Below, in pieces: positions 8,674-18,431 of a stretch of DNA of 64,000 nucleotides. Source of the DNA: Mycolicibacterium aubagnense (GTDB lineage: Bacteria > Actinomycetota > Actinomycetes > Mycobacteriales > Mycobacteriaceae); contig NZ_AP022577.1 of NCBI RefSeq assembly GCF_010730955.1, positions 2,046,001 to 2,110,000 of the forward strand. Reading direction: 5' to 3'. Both the position numbers and the translations under genes were made by a program. The notes beneath the pieces are model-generated. The model made no database searches and was not told where the DNA came from. It saw nothing but the letters and a program-made list of their open reading frames with translations. Each line of letters opens with the position of its first letter. The first letter of the stretch is position 1.

Positions 8674-9048
8674 ATGTGCGACGAAGTAGAGGCCGCTCTG
8701 CGGCGGCACTGGGCGGCATCCGACGCCAACGACTTCACCGCAGAACACGAAATCTACCGCGACGACGCGGTTCTCGAGTATCCGCAGTCGGGTGAGCGAA
8801 TCCGCGGGCGGCACAACATTCAGGCATCGAGGTCTGCCCAGCCGAACGTGAAGCACTTCGAGGTGCGGCGCATCGTCGGTTCGGGTGAGCTGTGGCTCAC
8901 CGAGTTGGTGATGACGTATGACGGGCGACCGTTCTACACCGTGAGCATCATGGAATTCTCGGGTACCGAGGTTGTGCGCGAGACCCAGTACTTCACTGAA
9001 GCATTCGAGCCTGGTCCATCCCGCGCCCAATGGGTCGAAAGAATGTGA
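8674..9048 (+). CDS. NTF2-like protein
   Basis: A 124-residue protein of the NTF2-like superfamily, with the pattern LRRHWAASDANDFTAEHEIYRDDAVLEYPQ, GERIRGRHNIQASR and VRETQYFTEAFEPGPSRAQWVERM typical of nuclear-transport-factor-2 family proteins encoded near oxidative-stress or catabolic genes. AGGGAGA precedes the ATG at suitable spacing. It is divergent from the TetR gene across the operator and is followed 24 bases later by an OsmC gene, so the two are probably one operon. No catalytic function can be assigned. Confidence 0.78.
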   Translation: MCDEVEAALRRHWAASDANDFTAEHEIYRDDAVLEYPQSGERIRGRHNIQASRSAQPNVKHFEVRRIVGSGELWLTELVMTYDGRPFYTVSIMEFSGTEVVRETQYFTEAFEPGPSRAQWVERM

Positions 9049-9072
9049 TGCCAACTTGATGAGGAGACGTTC

Positions 9073-9519
9073 ATGACGACACCAACGCCCGAAGGCACCG
9101 TCACTGTCGCCGAGAGCGGCGCGGGGACCTACACGCAGGAGATCATCGCCGGTGGGCACCGGTTGATCGCCGACGAGCCACGGCCGTTCGGCGACGACGC
9201 CGGCCCGTCACCCTATGACCTGCTGCTGTCCGCGTTGGGCGCCTGCACCTCGATGACGGTGCGGATGTACGCCGACAAGAAGGGGCTGCCGCTCGAGCAG
9301 GTCCGAGTATCGTTGCGCCACTCTCGGATTCATGCCAAGGACTGCGCTGAGTGCGAAACCCGGGAGGGCATGATCGACCACATCGACCGCGATATCGAAC
9401 TGGTCGGCGACCTCGATGATGACCAACGGGAGAAGCTGCTGGCCATCGCGGAACGCTGCCCCGTGCACCGGACCCTGACCTCGGCGGTGCACGTCTCCAC
9501 GACGTTGCGGCGGCCCTAG
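9073..9519 (+). CDS. OsmC-family peroxiredoxin-like protein
   Basis: A 148-residue OsmC/Ohr-fold protein, which reduces organic hydroperoxides as a homodimer. The two redox cysteines of the fold appear in [16 protein letters not shown] (about residue 57) and [11 protein letters not shown] (about residue 132). Two further cysteines in AKDCAECET near residue 95 are found in one OsmC subgroup. The stop overlaps the stop of the convergent diiron gene by four bases. It follows an NTF2-like gene that faces the TetR operator. Confidence 0.9.
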   Translation: MTTPTPEGTVTVAESGAGTYTQEIIAGGHRLIADEPRPFGDDAGPSPYDLLLSALGACTSMTVRMYADKKGLPLEQVRVSLRHSRIHAKDCAECETREGMIDHIDRDIELVGDLDDDQREKLLAIAERCPVHRTLTSAVHVSTTLRRP

Positions 9520-10619
9520 CTCGCCGCCTGCGCGATGATCTGGTCGACTTCCGTTGCGCGGACGGCCATCTCGGCGTGCGCCTTGTCGAGGGCCTCGGCC
9601 TGATCCTCATCGGCCTTCATCAGCGCCTCGATATCGAGCCCGGCCATGTCGAGGACGCCCATGTCCGCGAACGCACCCTGCACCTTGGGACCCCACAACC
9701 CGATGTCCTTGACGATCGGCACGATGCGGCTGAACAGGTGCGCGCGGAACTGCTTCATCATGGGTGACGACGTGTCGACCCACTCGGCGCACGCCTTGAC
9801 GTCGAGGCCGAGGGTCTCGAAAACCTCCTCGCCACGGAATCGGTCACGCATCAGATAGCAGGCGTCCACGACGAACTCTTCACGCTCGTCCCGCTCCGCT
9901 TCGGTCAGCTCGGAGTAGTAGTCCTTCAACGAGATTCGGCCGAAAGCAACGTGCCGCGCCTCGTCCTGCATGACGTACGCCAGCACCTGCTTGGCCAGCG
10001 AGCCCGGAGCCGCCAAGTCACGCAGTGTCCCGAAGGCGGCAAGTGCGAGACCTTCGATGAGGACCTGCATGCCGAGGTAGGGCATGTCCCAGCGTGAGTC
10101 GCGCAGGGTGTCCCCCAGCAGTGCGGTCAGGCTCTTGTTGACCGGGTAGACCAGTTCGACCTTCTCCTGCAGGAATCGGGAGAACGCCTCGACGTGCCGA
10201 GCCTCGTCCATGGTCTGGGTCGCCGCGTAGAACTTCGCGTCCAGATCCGGGACCACCTCGACGATCTTGGCCGCACACACCATCGCGCCCTGCTCGCCAT
10301 GGAGGAATTGCGAGAACTGCCAGGCCTGGGAGTGATGGCGCATCTCGGCTCGGCGCGATGCGTCGGCGGCGTCCCACATCGGGCTACCGAACAGTGGGTG
10401 GAACTCGTCGGGCAGGCCGATCGGGTTCATCGGATCGACGTCCTGCGACCAGTCGATGCGCGACTGCGCGTCCCACTGCTTGTCCTTGCCCTTCTGGTAC
10501 AGGGACAGCAGGCGCGCCCGGCCGTCGTCATACTCCCAGGTGAAGCGCGCGTCGCCGCCACTGGCGGTGTCCCACGAGTACGGCTCGGGCACCTCGGTGT
10601 ACTTATCCTTCGTGGTCAC
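9516..10619 (-). CDS. Ferritin-like diiron protein
   Basis: A 367-residue, largely helical protein with two diiron half-sites: a Glu in FLHGEQGAM with D/E-A-R-H in [11 protein letters not shown], and a Glu in [14 protein letters not shown] with [11 protein letters not shown]. This E...E-x-x-H pattern is that of ribonucleotide-reductase-R2-like and ferritin-like oxygenases. Many mycobacteria encode such a protein with no settled function; N-oxygenase or fatty-acid oxidation roles are possible. The GTG at 10619 preceded by GAGG was chosen; an in-frame ATG at 10643 would add eight residues. Confidence 0.82.
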   Translation of the reverse strand: MTTKDKYTEVPEPYSWDTASGGDARFTWEYDDGRARLLSLYQKGKDKQWDAQSRIDWSQDVDPMNPIGLPDEFHPLFGSPMWDAADASRRAEMRHHSQAWQFSQFLHGEQGAMVCAAKIVEVVPDLDAKFYAATQTMDEARHVEAFSRFLQEKVELVYPVNKSLTALLGDTLRDSRWDMPYLGMQVLIEGLALAAFGTLRDLAAPGSLAKQVLAYVMQDEARHVAFGRISLKDYYSELTEAERDEREEFVVDACYLMRDRFRGEEVFETLGLDVKACAEWVDTSSPMMKQFRAHLFSRIVPIVKDIGLWGPKVQGAFADMGVLDMAGLDIEALMKADEDQAEALDKAHAEMAVRATEVDQIIAQAAS

Positions 10620-10697
10620 GAGCGGCCGCCTCTCTGCGCGCATATGTCCGGACGGAAATATGACCTGTCTCACAGTGCGCCGCGGGCGGCCAAGCCG

Positions 10698-11471
10698 TCA
10701 ACTACCGGGCGGGCGTTTCTCGATGAAGGCCAGCACGCCTTCCAGCGCGCTCGGATCCATCATGTTGCACGCCATGGTCGTTCCGGCGTCCGCATAGGCA
10801 GCTTCGATCCCGACTTCGAGCTGTCGGTAGAACAACGACTTTCCCATCGCGACGGCGACGACGGGTTTGGCGACGATGCTCGCGACAATCGCCTCGACCT
10901 CGTCGTCGAGCGCCTCTGGGGCCGCCACCCTGTTGACCAAACCCAGCACTTTGGCCTCGTCCGCGGAGATGAACTCGCCGGTGACGAGCATCTCGAACGC
11001 GGCCTTCCGCGGCACATTGCGCGACAACGCGACTCCCGGTGTCGCACAGAACAATCCAACGTTGATCCCACTGACCGCGAAGCGCGCCTCGGCGCTCGCC
11101 ACCGCGAGGTCGCACATCGCGACGAGCTGACAACCGGCCGCGGTCGCCAGACCGTGAACCCGTGCGATCACCGGGACCGGCAGCCGCTGGATCGCGAGCA
11201 TCACGTCGGTGCACTGGGCGAACAGTTTCTGGTAGTACTCGAGTGACGGCTCGGCGCGCATCTCCTTGAGGTCGTGGCCGGCGCAAAAAGCCTTGCCGGA
11301 TGCCCCGAGGACGACGGCCCGCACCGTCCCGTCGTCGGCCAGGGCGCCAAAGCTCTCCCCCAGCTCGGAGAGCATCGCCTCGGACAGCGCGTTGAAGGCT
11401 TGCGGACGGTTCAGCGTCAAGGTCACGACGCCACGGTCGTCACGGTCGTGGCGCAACAGCGGTTCGCTCAT
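10698..11471 (-). CDS. Enoyl-CoA hydratase/isomerase family protein
   Basis: A 257-residue crotonase-fold protein acting on acyl-CoA esters. The oxyanion hole is seen in VLGASGKAFCAGHDLKEM (about residues 55-72) and HGLATAAGCQLVAMCDLAVAS (about residues 105-125). The first catalytic Glu of classical enoyl-CoA hydratases is not obvious (AAGCQLV instead of the usual GGG/AxxE pattern), so the protein may be an isomerase-like or ECHDC3-like member. It starts with ATG at 11471 and lies alone between the diiron gene and the small secreted-protein locus. Confidence 0.85.
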   Translation of the reverse strand: MSEPLLRHDRDDRGVVTLTLNRPQAFNALSEAMLSELGESFGALADDGTVRAVVLGASGKAFCAGHDLKEMRAEPSLEYYQKLFAQCTDVMLAIQRLPVPVIARVHGLATAAGCQLVAMCDLAVASAEARFAVSGINVGLFCATPGVALSRNVPRKAAFEMLVTGEFISADEAKVLGLVNRVAAPEALDDEVEAIVASIVAKPVVAVAMGKSLFYRQLEVGIEAAYADAGTTMACNMMDPSALEGVLAFIEKRPPGS

Positions 11472-11638
11472 CGTCGGACGCTAGCACCGAACTTCCGAAC
11501 CCGGCCGGCGCGTCCGCCGATCGGCGCAGAAGACTTATTTCTGCCAACCGTGCATCAAATCCTGCCGATCGGAATGATCCTGCCGCACAACCAGTTTCAA
11601 CCATCAGAGCACCACAACAACCGAAGAAGGGGTTCACA

Positions 11639-11809
11639 ATGAAGAAGTTCGGCTTTGCCACTCTGATCGCTTCGAGCATGACCGCCGCCGTCCTGGGTCT
11701 GGCCGTTCCCGCTCAGGCCACCACCGGAACCCCCATCGGTCCGCACTACAGCGTCGACAACCACGACAACGTCAACACCACCAACGGGTTCTACGACCAG
11801 GCGTTCTGA
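11639..11809 (+). CDS. Very small secreted protein (56 aa)
   Basis: A short gene: the protein starts MKKFGFATLIAS, has a hydrophobic signal peptide ending V-P-A-Q-A near residue 27, and a mature part of only about 29 residues rich in Asn, Thr and Asp that ends N-G-F-Y-D-Q-A-F. GAAGAAGGGG lies just before the ATG, and a strong hairpin terminator follows 20 bases after the stop, so it looks like a complete single-gene unit. I do not recognise a family with a known function; export by Sec is the only inference. Confidence 0.75.
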   Translation: MKKFGFATLIASSMTAAVLGLAVPAQATTGTPIGPHYSVDNHDNVNTTNGFYDQAF

Positions 11810-11829
11810 CCCGAAAACCGCAAACCCAA

Positions 11830-11863
11830 AAGCGCCCCCGGCCCAACAGGACCGGGGGCGCTT
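11830..11863. terminator. Hairpin terminator after the small secreted gene
   Basis: Perfect 12-base inverted repeat AAGCGCCCCCGG / CCGGGGGCGCTT around a 10-base loop CCCAACAGGA. A nearly identical hairpin lies downstream of groEL1 at 12474-12507. It would end the 56-aa gene on the plus strand. Confidence 0.8.
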
Positions 11864-11865
11864 CG

Positions 11866-11901
11866 TTGCGACTACCTAATGGGCGTGACCGTGGTGGCCG
11901 T
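11866..11901 (-). pseudogene. Remnant copy of the groEL1 3' end (codons G-H-H-G-H-A-H-stop)
   Basis: Read on the minus strand, 11901-11877 encodes the last residues of GroEL1 (G-H-H-G-H-A-H, stop TAG). With the adjoining terminator, 11835-11901 is a diverged copy of 12479-12546, the true groEL1 end. The penultimate codons differ synonymously (CAT here, CAC in the gene). There is no further groEL1 sequence to the right of this copy. It is either a duplication or an attachment-site-like scar. Confidence 0.7.
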
Positions 11902-12033
11902 CAGGGGTAGCGGGTTACTGCCGCCTCAATAGCTGCCAATCGACAGCGCGCACGGCCGGGACGCCCATAGTGTTGAACGCGCAATCGCAAGTGCCGTAGT
12001 GACCTACTGCGGCGAGAGAACGGGGGCGGGATC

Positions 12034-12348
12034 ATGCGAAAACAACTTGCAACAGGAATCGGGGTGGCGGTGGTGCTCGCCGGCGGCTTTGTCGGCGCAT
12101 CGCCGGCTCACGCGGACGATCAGTCATTTCTCAACGAACTCCGGGCCGACAACTTCCCGGGTTTGTCGTTCGCGGGCCAGCAGATGCCCGACGGGGCCGT
12201 CGTGGCACAAGGCTATATGGCCTGCAATCGGTTGCATTTGGGGCAATCAGCCGATGACTTGATTGCACAAGTCAACCCTGGCGATGCCAACATCGGCCGA
12301 ATGCTGGTACATGCCGCGCAACGCAACCTGTGCCCCGACACACTATGA
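12034..12348 (+). CDS. Secreted DUF732-family protein
   Basis: A 104-residue exported protein: Sec signal peptide (MRKQLATGIGVAVVLAGG, cleavage after A-H-A near residue 28), then the DUF732 pattern DDQSFLNELRADNFPG, a mid-protein Cys in YMACNRLHLG and a C-terminal Cys in AAQRNLCPDTL that probably form a disulfide. DUF732 proteins are abundant in mycobacteria and have no settled function. The gene lies between the two copies of the groEL1 3' end. No good Shine-Dalgarno sequence is seen (GGGGCGGGA before the ATG). Confidence 0.82.
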   Translation: MRKQLATGIGVAVVLAGGFVGASPAHADDQSFLNELRADNFPGLSFAGQQMPDGAVVAQGYMACNRLHLGQSADDLIAQVNPGDANIGRMLVHAAQRNLCPDTL

Positions 12349-12409
12349 CGGTCACCCAATAACGTTGTAGCGCAACGGCTTAATCACCGGGGTGTTCTCG
12401 TCGCACTTA

Positions 12410-12461
12410 CTGTGAGGGCTATGCACGCAAATCGACGAGATTCCGTGCATACCCCTCACAG
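12410..12461. repeat. Long imperfect inverted repeat
   Basis: Arms of 18 bases at 12410-12427 and 12444-12461 (CTGTGAGGG...CCCTCACAG outer part) match with one mismatch around a 16-base loop. It lies 61 bases after the DUF732 stop and 18 bases before the groEL1 terminator. It may act as a terminator for the DUF732 gene or be a mobile palindromic repeat; there is no T-tract. Confidence 0.6.
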
Positions 12462-12473
12462 CCGCGTGGACGG

Positions 12474-12507
12474 AAACACCCCCGGCCCAACAGGACCGGG
12501 GGCGTTT
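12474..12507. terminator. groEL1 terminator hairpin
   Basis: Inverted repeat AAACACCCCCGG / CCGGGGGCGTTT (one mismatch) around the loop CCCAACAGGA, 14 bases beyond the groEL1 stop on the minus strand. It shares stem core and loop with 11830-11863. Confidence 0.75.
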
Positions 12508-12520
12508 CGTCTAGCTACTC

Positions 12521-14152
<1,632 letters not shown>

Positions 14153-14220
14153 CTAATACGCATACCGCCCCGGACATCACCCGTGCGGACACGGGGATTT
14201 CCGGGGCGGGACACGAATGC

Positions 14221-14520
14221 TTACTTGGAAACGACAGCCAGCACGTCGCGGGCCGAGAGGATCAGGTACTCCTCGCCGTTGTACTTGATCTCGGTGCCGC
14301 CGTACTTGCTGTAGATGACGGTGTCGCCCTCGGCAACGTCCAGGGGGATCCGCTTCTCGCCGTCCTCATCCCAGCGGCCGGGGCCAACTGCGACGACGGT
14401 GCCTTCCTGCGGCTTTTCCTTGGCGGTGTCAGGGATGACCAGACCGGAAGCGGTCGTGGTCTCGGCCTCGTTGGCCTGAACGAGGATCTTGTCCTCGAGT
14501 GGCTTGATGTTGACTGCCAC
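14221..14520 (-). CDS. groES: Co-chaperonin GroES
   Basis: The 99-residue lid of the GroEL chamber. The start is GTG at 14520 ([11 protein letters not shown]), with GGAGG nine bases upstream; the longer in-frame ORF to 14841 runs through the promoter and is not coding. The mobile loop [20 protein letters not shown] and the ending [15 protein letters not shown] match mycobacterial GroES almost residue for residue. First gene of the groESL operon. Confidence 0.97.
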
Positions 14521-14645
14521 GATGGAAGCCCTCCACTTGGTTCGGGTGTCGATCCGGGGCCAATCCCCGGATCCCAGGTATTCGGCAAGCGCCCTGACCA
14601 CACACCGTCGTCGCGGGTGCCGGAGCGGGGTTGGCCGCGTGCCAC

Positions 14646-14672
14646 CTAGCACTCTATACACGTGAGTGCTAG
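14646..14672. promoter_or_regulatory. CIRCE element (HrcA operator) of groESL
   Basis: CTAGCACTC, nine bases, GAGTGCTAG: a perfect 9-9-9 inverted repeat differing from the CIRCE consensus only at the outermost base pair. HrcA repressor binds it to hold groESL off until heat shock. It lies about 125 bases upstream of groES. Apart from this element and the promoter overlapping it, the 429 bases between groES and the next gene show nothing I can name. Confidence 0.95.
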
Positions 14673-14679
14673 CGCTCAA
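14653..14679 (-). promoter_or_regulatory. Probable sigma-A promoter of groESL overlapping CIRCE
   Basis: On the minus strand TTGAGC (14679-14674) and TATAGA (14658-14653) are separated by 15 bases. The -10 hexamer lies inside the CIRCE spacer, so bound HrcA would block it. Spacing is one to two bases shorter than ideal. Confidence 0.5.
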
Positions 14680-15202
14680 GGGTGGGTCAGTGCCGGGTTT
14701 CAAGAACTCGCTGTGAGCGAAACCGCAGCGATGCGTGCTACCACCACCGGGGCGTATGTCAGCGGTGGACGTCGTCGGCATCTTCAGGTGGCCCTGGCGA
14801 CTGATTGAGAGGGAAGAACCACGCCGTTCGCCCGTCGACACCTTGTCCGCCGAAAGCAGCTCGACTGAGGTGCCCGACGGACTTAAGTCACCGGTACCTC
14901 GGGACCTACGACGCTAAGGTGATCCTGGCCGTCGTTCCTACGATTAGCCATGAGCACGCTGATCAAGATCACGGCGGGCGCCGCGGTCGTCGCCGCCGGG
15001 TTGGGCAACCTTCTGGCAGCCGCCCCAGCACAGGCTGACGCACAGCAGGATCAAGGCTTCTATTGGTTGTTGACACGCCCGGACGGGGACAACCTGACGA
15101 TAACGAACTTCCCGTTGGTGAGGGCACAAGGCATCGCCGCGTGCCAGCGTCAGGATGCCGGAGAGCCGCCATACCAAACACTCAAGGAACTGCAGTACCC
15201 CC

Positions 15203-15210
15203 GGGGGCCG
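15203..15210. repeat. Left copy of the 8-bp target-site duplication
   Basis: GGGGGCCG here and at 16636-16643 flank the IS element. An 8-base duplication is usual for IS256-family transposition. Confidence 0.85.
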
Positions 15211-16635
15211 GGTTGCGTCCATCAAGGTGGTGTACGAGTCGGACCTGATCAGCGGTACCGGCGTGTCGTAGCCGAGTGATTGAAGGTCATCGCGTGATTC
15301 TTCGAGAGACCGTCCAAAGTCACTCGAGCAAAGGAATCGACGCGATGACCACTGCCCACAATATCGATCTGCCCACTGTGCTGGCCGAACGACTCACCAC
15401 TGCCCATCCCGACGTGCTGCGCGAGCTGCTGGCCACGTTCATCCACACCTGATGGGCGCCGAAGCCGACGCCCTATGCGGTGCCGGCTACGGCGAACGCT
15501 CGGCTGAGCGCACCAATTCCCGCAACGGCTACCGACACCGTCAATTCGACACCCGTGCAGGGACTTTGGATCTTGCGATCCCGAAGCTGCGGCAAGGATC
15601 CTACTTCCCGGACTGGCTGCTGGAGCGCCGTAAACGCGCCGAGCGGGCCCTGACCACGGTGGTGGCGACGTGTTACCTGCTTGGTGTCTCGACGCGGCGG
15701 ATGGACAAGCTGGTCGAGACCCTGGGCATCACGTCGTTGTCGAAGTCGCAGGTGTCGGTGATGGCCAGGAACTCGACGCCGCCGTGGAGGCGTTCCGGAC
15801 CCGGCCGCTCGATGCCGGCCCGTATACGTTCGTCGCTGCGGACGCTCTGGTGCTCAAGGTGCGTGAAGCCGGCCGGGTGGTCAACGTGCACGCCCTGATC
15901 GCCGTCGGGGTCAACGCCGAGGGCTACCGCGAGATCCTGGGAATCGATGTCACGACCGCTGAGGACGGGCGGGCTGGTTGACGTTCTGGCGGTCGTTGAC
16001 CGCCCGCGGCCTGTCCGGGGTCAAACTGGTCACCAGCGACGCCCACGCCGGGCTGGTCGCCGCCATCGGGGCCACCCTGCCCGGAGCGGCGTGGCAGCGC
16101 TGCAGAACCCACTACACGACCAACCTGATGTCCGTCACTCCCAAGAGTTCGTGGCCCTGGGTGCGCACCCTGCTGCACTCGGTGTTCGACCAACCTGACG
16201 CTGAATCCGTTGCTGCTCAATATGATCGGATCATCGACGCATTGTCCGACAAGCTGCCCAATGTCGCCGATCACCTCGAAGCGGCGCGGCCGGATCTGCT
16301 GGCGTTCACCGCGTTCCCCAAGCAGATCTGGCGCCAGATCTGGAGCAACAATCCCCAGGAACGACTCAACAAGGAGATCCGCCGGCGCACCGACGTCGTG
16401 GGCATCTTCCCCGACCGCGCGGCCCTGATCCGTCTCGTCGGAGCAGTGCTGGCCGAACAACACGACGAATGGGCCGAGTCGCGGCGCTACCTCGGCCTCG
16501 ACGTTCTGAGCAAATCACGCACCGTCAACGACACCCCAACCGAACAGGAGGCTACCCCCGCGGCACTGCCCGCCTGACCCAACTACCTCGAAGAATCACA
16601 CGACGACGTCATACACCACGTCCCTGGACTTGACC
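15211..16635 (+). mobile_element. IS256-family insertion sequence (1425 bp)
   Basis: Both ends were located from the sequence. The left end begins GGTTGCGTCC and the right end, read inward, begins GGTCAAGTCC; the imperfect inverted repeats share GGT, GTCCA and GTGGTGTA in register over about 30 bases, and a further inner match GTGATTCTTCGAG occurs near 15296 and 16598. Perfect 8-base direct repeats flank the element. The length is normal for IS256 relatives. It carries one transposase gene that is now frameshifted. Confidence 0.88.
15345..16577 (+). pseudogene. IS256-family transposase, three frameshifts
   Basis: A Mutator-type DDE transposase that would be about 410 residues. Start MTTAHNIDLPTVLAER; Zn-like/N-terminal part GYGERSAERTNSRNGYRHR; catalytic Asp in FVAADAL, Asp in VTSDAHAGLVAAIG and Glu in NNPQERLNKEIRRR are all present. 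Reading frame is lost near 15449, 15767 and 15969; each break is explained by loss of one base from a short homopolymer (CCC, AA, GGGG). The protein as written is non-functional. Confidence 0.88.
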
Positions 16636-16643
16636 GGGGGCCG
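16636..16643. repeat. Right copy of the 8-bp target-site duplication
   Basis: GGGGGCCG, identical to 15203-15210; the DUF732 reading frame resumes directly after it. Confidence 0.85.
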
Positions 16644-16996
16644 TACACGTTCGACATCGCCAACTCCATTACCTCGGCAGCAGAGGCCATCTACTGCCCT
16701 TGGCATATCGGCTCCCCTGAAGGGAGTGACTGGGTCGATACTTCGGCTCCGGTGAACCCGCGACCCACCTACCCGCCAATCGCGTGGTACCCGCCGGGGT
16801 ACATCCCGGCACCTGTCGACACCTCCGGGTCCACGGATCCGGGACTCACGGTCGTCGCACATCATTTGATCGGGACCGACGCCAGCCACTCCTGAATGCA
16901 CTACGTCTGGATGCACCACGTCGCAAGCAACCAAAATTCGCCAGACAGCCAGGCGCGCATTGCCGACGGTCCATAAATGGCCCGCGACACGAATTG

Positions 16997-18265
16997 TCAG
17001 TTCAGCACTGCCTGCCCGAACCAGTGGCAGAGCAGCAATGCAACCTCGACCTCGATCCGGTCGTCGACAATCGGTGTGCCGCGGCGACTGATCGCGCGGT
17101 TCACCCGGTACTTGATCGAATTCGAATGCAGATGCATTTCGTCGGCGGCCGCTTTGAAACTCGACCCCGTCCGCAGGAACACGCGCAACGTCTCGCGAAG
17201 CCGCTCATCGTTCTCGGTATCGCTCGCCAGCGGGCCCAGGATTTCGGCCACCCACGCGCCGACGGATCCGACGTTGTCGCCGAGCAACGTCGCGACAGGA
17301 AGCCCCGGGTCGCTCGCCGCGGTGATGCGACGTTCAACGGATCCCGATACCACCGCCACCGCACGGGCATCCACCGCTTGTTCGTGCGAACGCCGGAATC
17401 CGTCGATGCCCGGCAACGGGTTGCCCATCGCGATCCACGGCGAATCCTGTTGTACCACAGCGAATTCACGGATCCGGCTTGACGCGTCCTCGGCGCCGCG
17501 CGCCGACAGCGGCAGCCAGACCCAGGCGGTGAGGTGGTCGACCGACAGGAACAGCGGCGGCTCGTGGGTACCGAGCGTCGTCGCCACGTGGTTGGCGAAA
17601 CGTTCCATGCGCACGAGCTCGTCGCCGCCGTTGTCGTCCGGATACCACAGCGCCAACGCCAGATGCACGCGTCGCAACGGGTAACGGATTTCCTCGGTCA
17701 GCTCGTCGACGTCACCGCCGGCCACGGTGAGAATGGCGCGAACCCGCTGGGCCCGCATGCTGTTTCGGTTCTCCATCCACCGGTCGTACTCGCGCTGGTA
17801 GGTGATGAGGACCTGCTGCGAGATCCAGTCGATGTAGCCGAACGAGACCGTCTGGAAGTACTTGAAAACGTCGAGACTCGAACGCGGATCCAGGTCGGAG
17901 GCGGCGATCTCGTCGAGCACGAAGTTGAGCACTTCCTGGTGCCCCAGCCGGTAGGCACGCACCACCGCATTTGCGGAGACGCCCCGCTGCGCCATCCGCC
18001 GCGCGTGCTCGAGCGACTCGGTCGGAGGGACGACGTCCTCGATCGGAATGCGGTGACGAATCGAGGCGAAGACAGTTTCGACGTTCGCCGCGACGGTGTG
18101 CGCCTGCAATTCGAGCAGTTGCGCATCCTCGCTGAGCTCGGAGATCTCGGTCAGAAGGATTTTCTGGATCGACTGCGTGATGTCGTTCAACTTGCCGTCG
18201 AGGGCACCGATGATCTCGGCTGCTCGTGCGACGACAGCACTCTCGTCGACGCGGGTTTCAGGCAT
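16997..18265 (-). CDS. PucR/CdaR-type helix-turn-helix regulator
   Basis: A 422-residue regulator with the architecture of mycobacterial PucR-like proteins: an N-terminal helical sensory part (LNDITQSIQKILLTEISEL...), a central GGDEF-like region (LRRVHLALALWYPDDNGG) and a C-terminal HTH_30 domain (LRETLRVFLRTGSSFKAAADEMHLHSNSIKYRVNRA). ATG at 18265 was chosen; the ORF runs on to 18409 over the divergent promoter. It is divergent from the P450 operon, so it probably regulates that operon. The effector is unknown. Confidence 0.88.
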   Translation of the reverse strand: MPETRVDESAVVARAAEIIGALDGKLNDITQSIQKILLTEISELSEDAQLLELQAHTVAANVETVFASIRHRIPIEDVVPPTESLEHARRMAQRGVSANAVVRAYRLGHQEVLNFVLDEIAASDLDPRSSLDVFKYFQTVSFGYIDWISQQVLITYQREYDRWMENRNSMRAQRVRAILTVAGGDVDELTEEIRYPLRRVHLALALWYPDDNGGDELVRMERFANHVATTLGTHEPPLFLSVDHLTAWVWLPLSARGAEDASSRIREFAVVQQDSPWIAMGNPLPGIDGFRRSHEQAVDARAVAVVSGSVERRITAASDPGLPVATLLGDNVGSVGAWVAEILGPLASDTENDERLRETLRVFLRTGSSFKAAADEMHLHSNSIKYRVNRAISRRGTPIVDDRIEVEVALLLCHWFGQAVLN

Positions 18266-18431
18266 GAAATGACCGTAGAGCACGAGGCGCCGACGTTGCT
18301 GCAAATCGGGCGTTGTCGCCGCAGGACAACGACGCTCCGCAAACCCCGTGAGAGTTGGTCGTCCCGAGACGTCGATCGAAACCGCCTTCGTCAATAGCTT
18401 CATAAACATCAGACCAACGAGGAGGGCACCA

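Larger units (their letters stand above)
14950..16895 (+). pseudogene. Secreted DUF732 protein gene, split by an IS256-family insertion
   Basis: The 5' part (14950-15210, 87 codons) encodes a signal peptide ending A-P-A-Q-A, DQGFYWLLTRPDGDNLTITNF and GIAACQRQDAGEPPYQTLKELQ. The 3' part (16644-16892, 83 codons, stop 16893-16895) encodes PYTFDIANSITSAAEAIYC and a proline-rich tail. Removing the insertion and one copy of the 8-base duplication joins the halves in frame (...QYPRG-P-YTFD...) into a 170-residue DUF732 protein with both conserved cysteines and an unusual 60-residue Pro-rich C-terminus. The truncated left ORF now reads through into the element and stops at 15279. Confidence 0.85.

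Noticed and set aside
14521..14841. N-terminal extension of groES
   Set aside because: It would run through the CIRCE operator and promoter; the family start is the GTG at 14520.
15345..16577. Programmed frameshifting of the transposase
   Set aside because: Three separate breaks and no slippery heptamer with a downstream structure; IS256 relatives normally use one uninterrupted frame.
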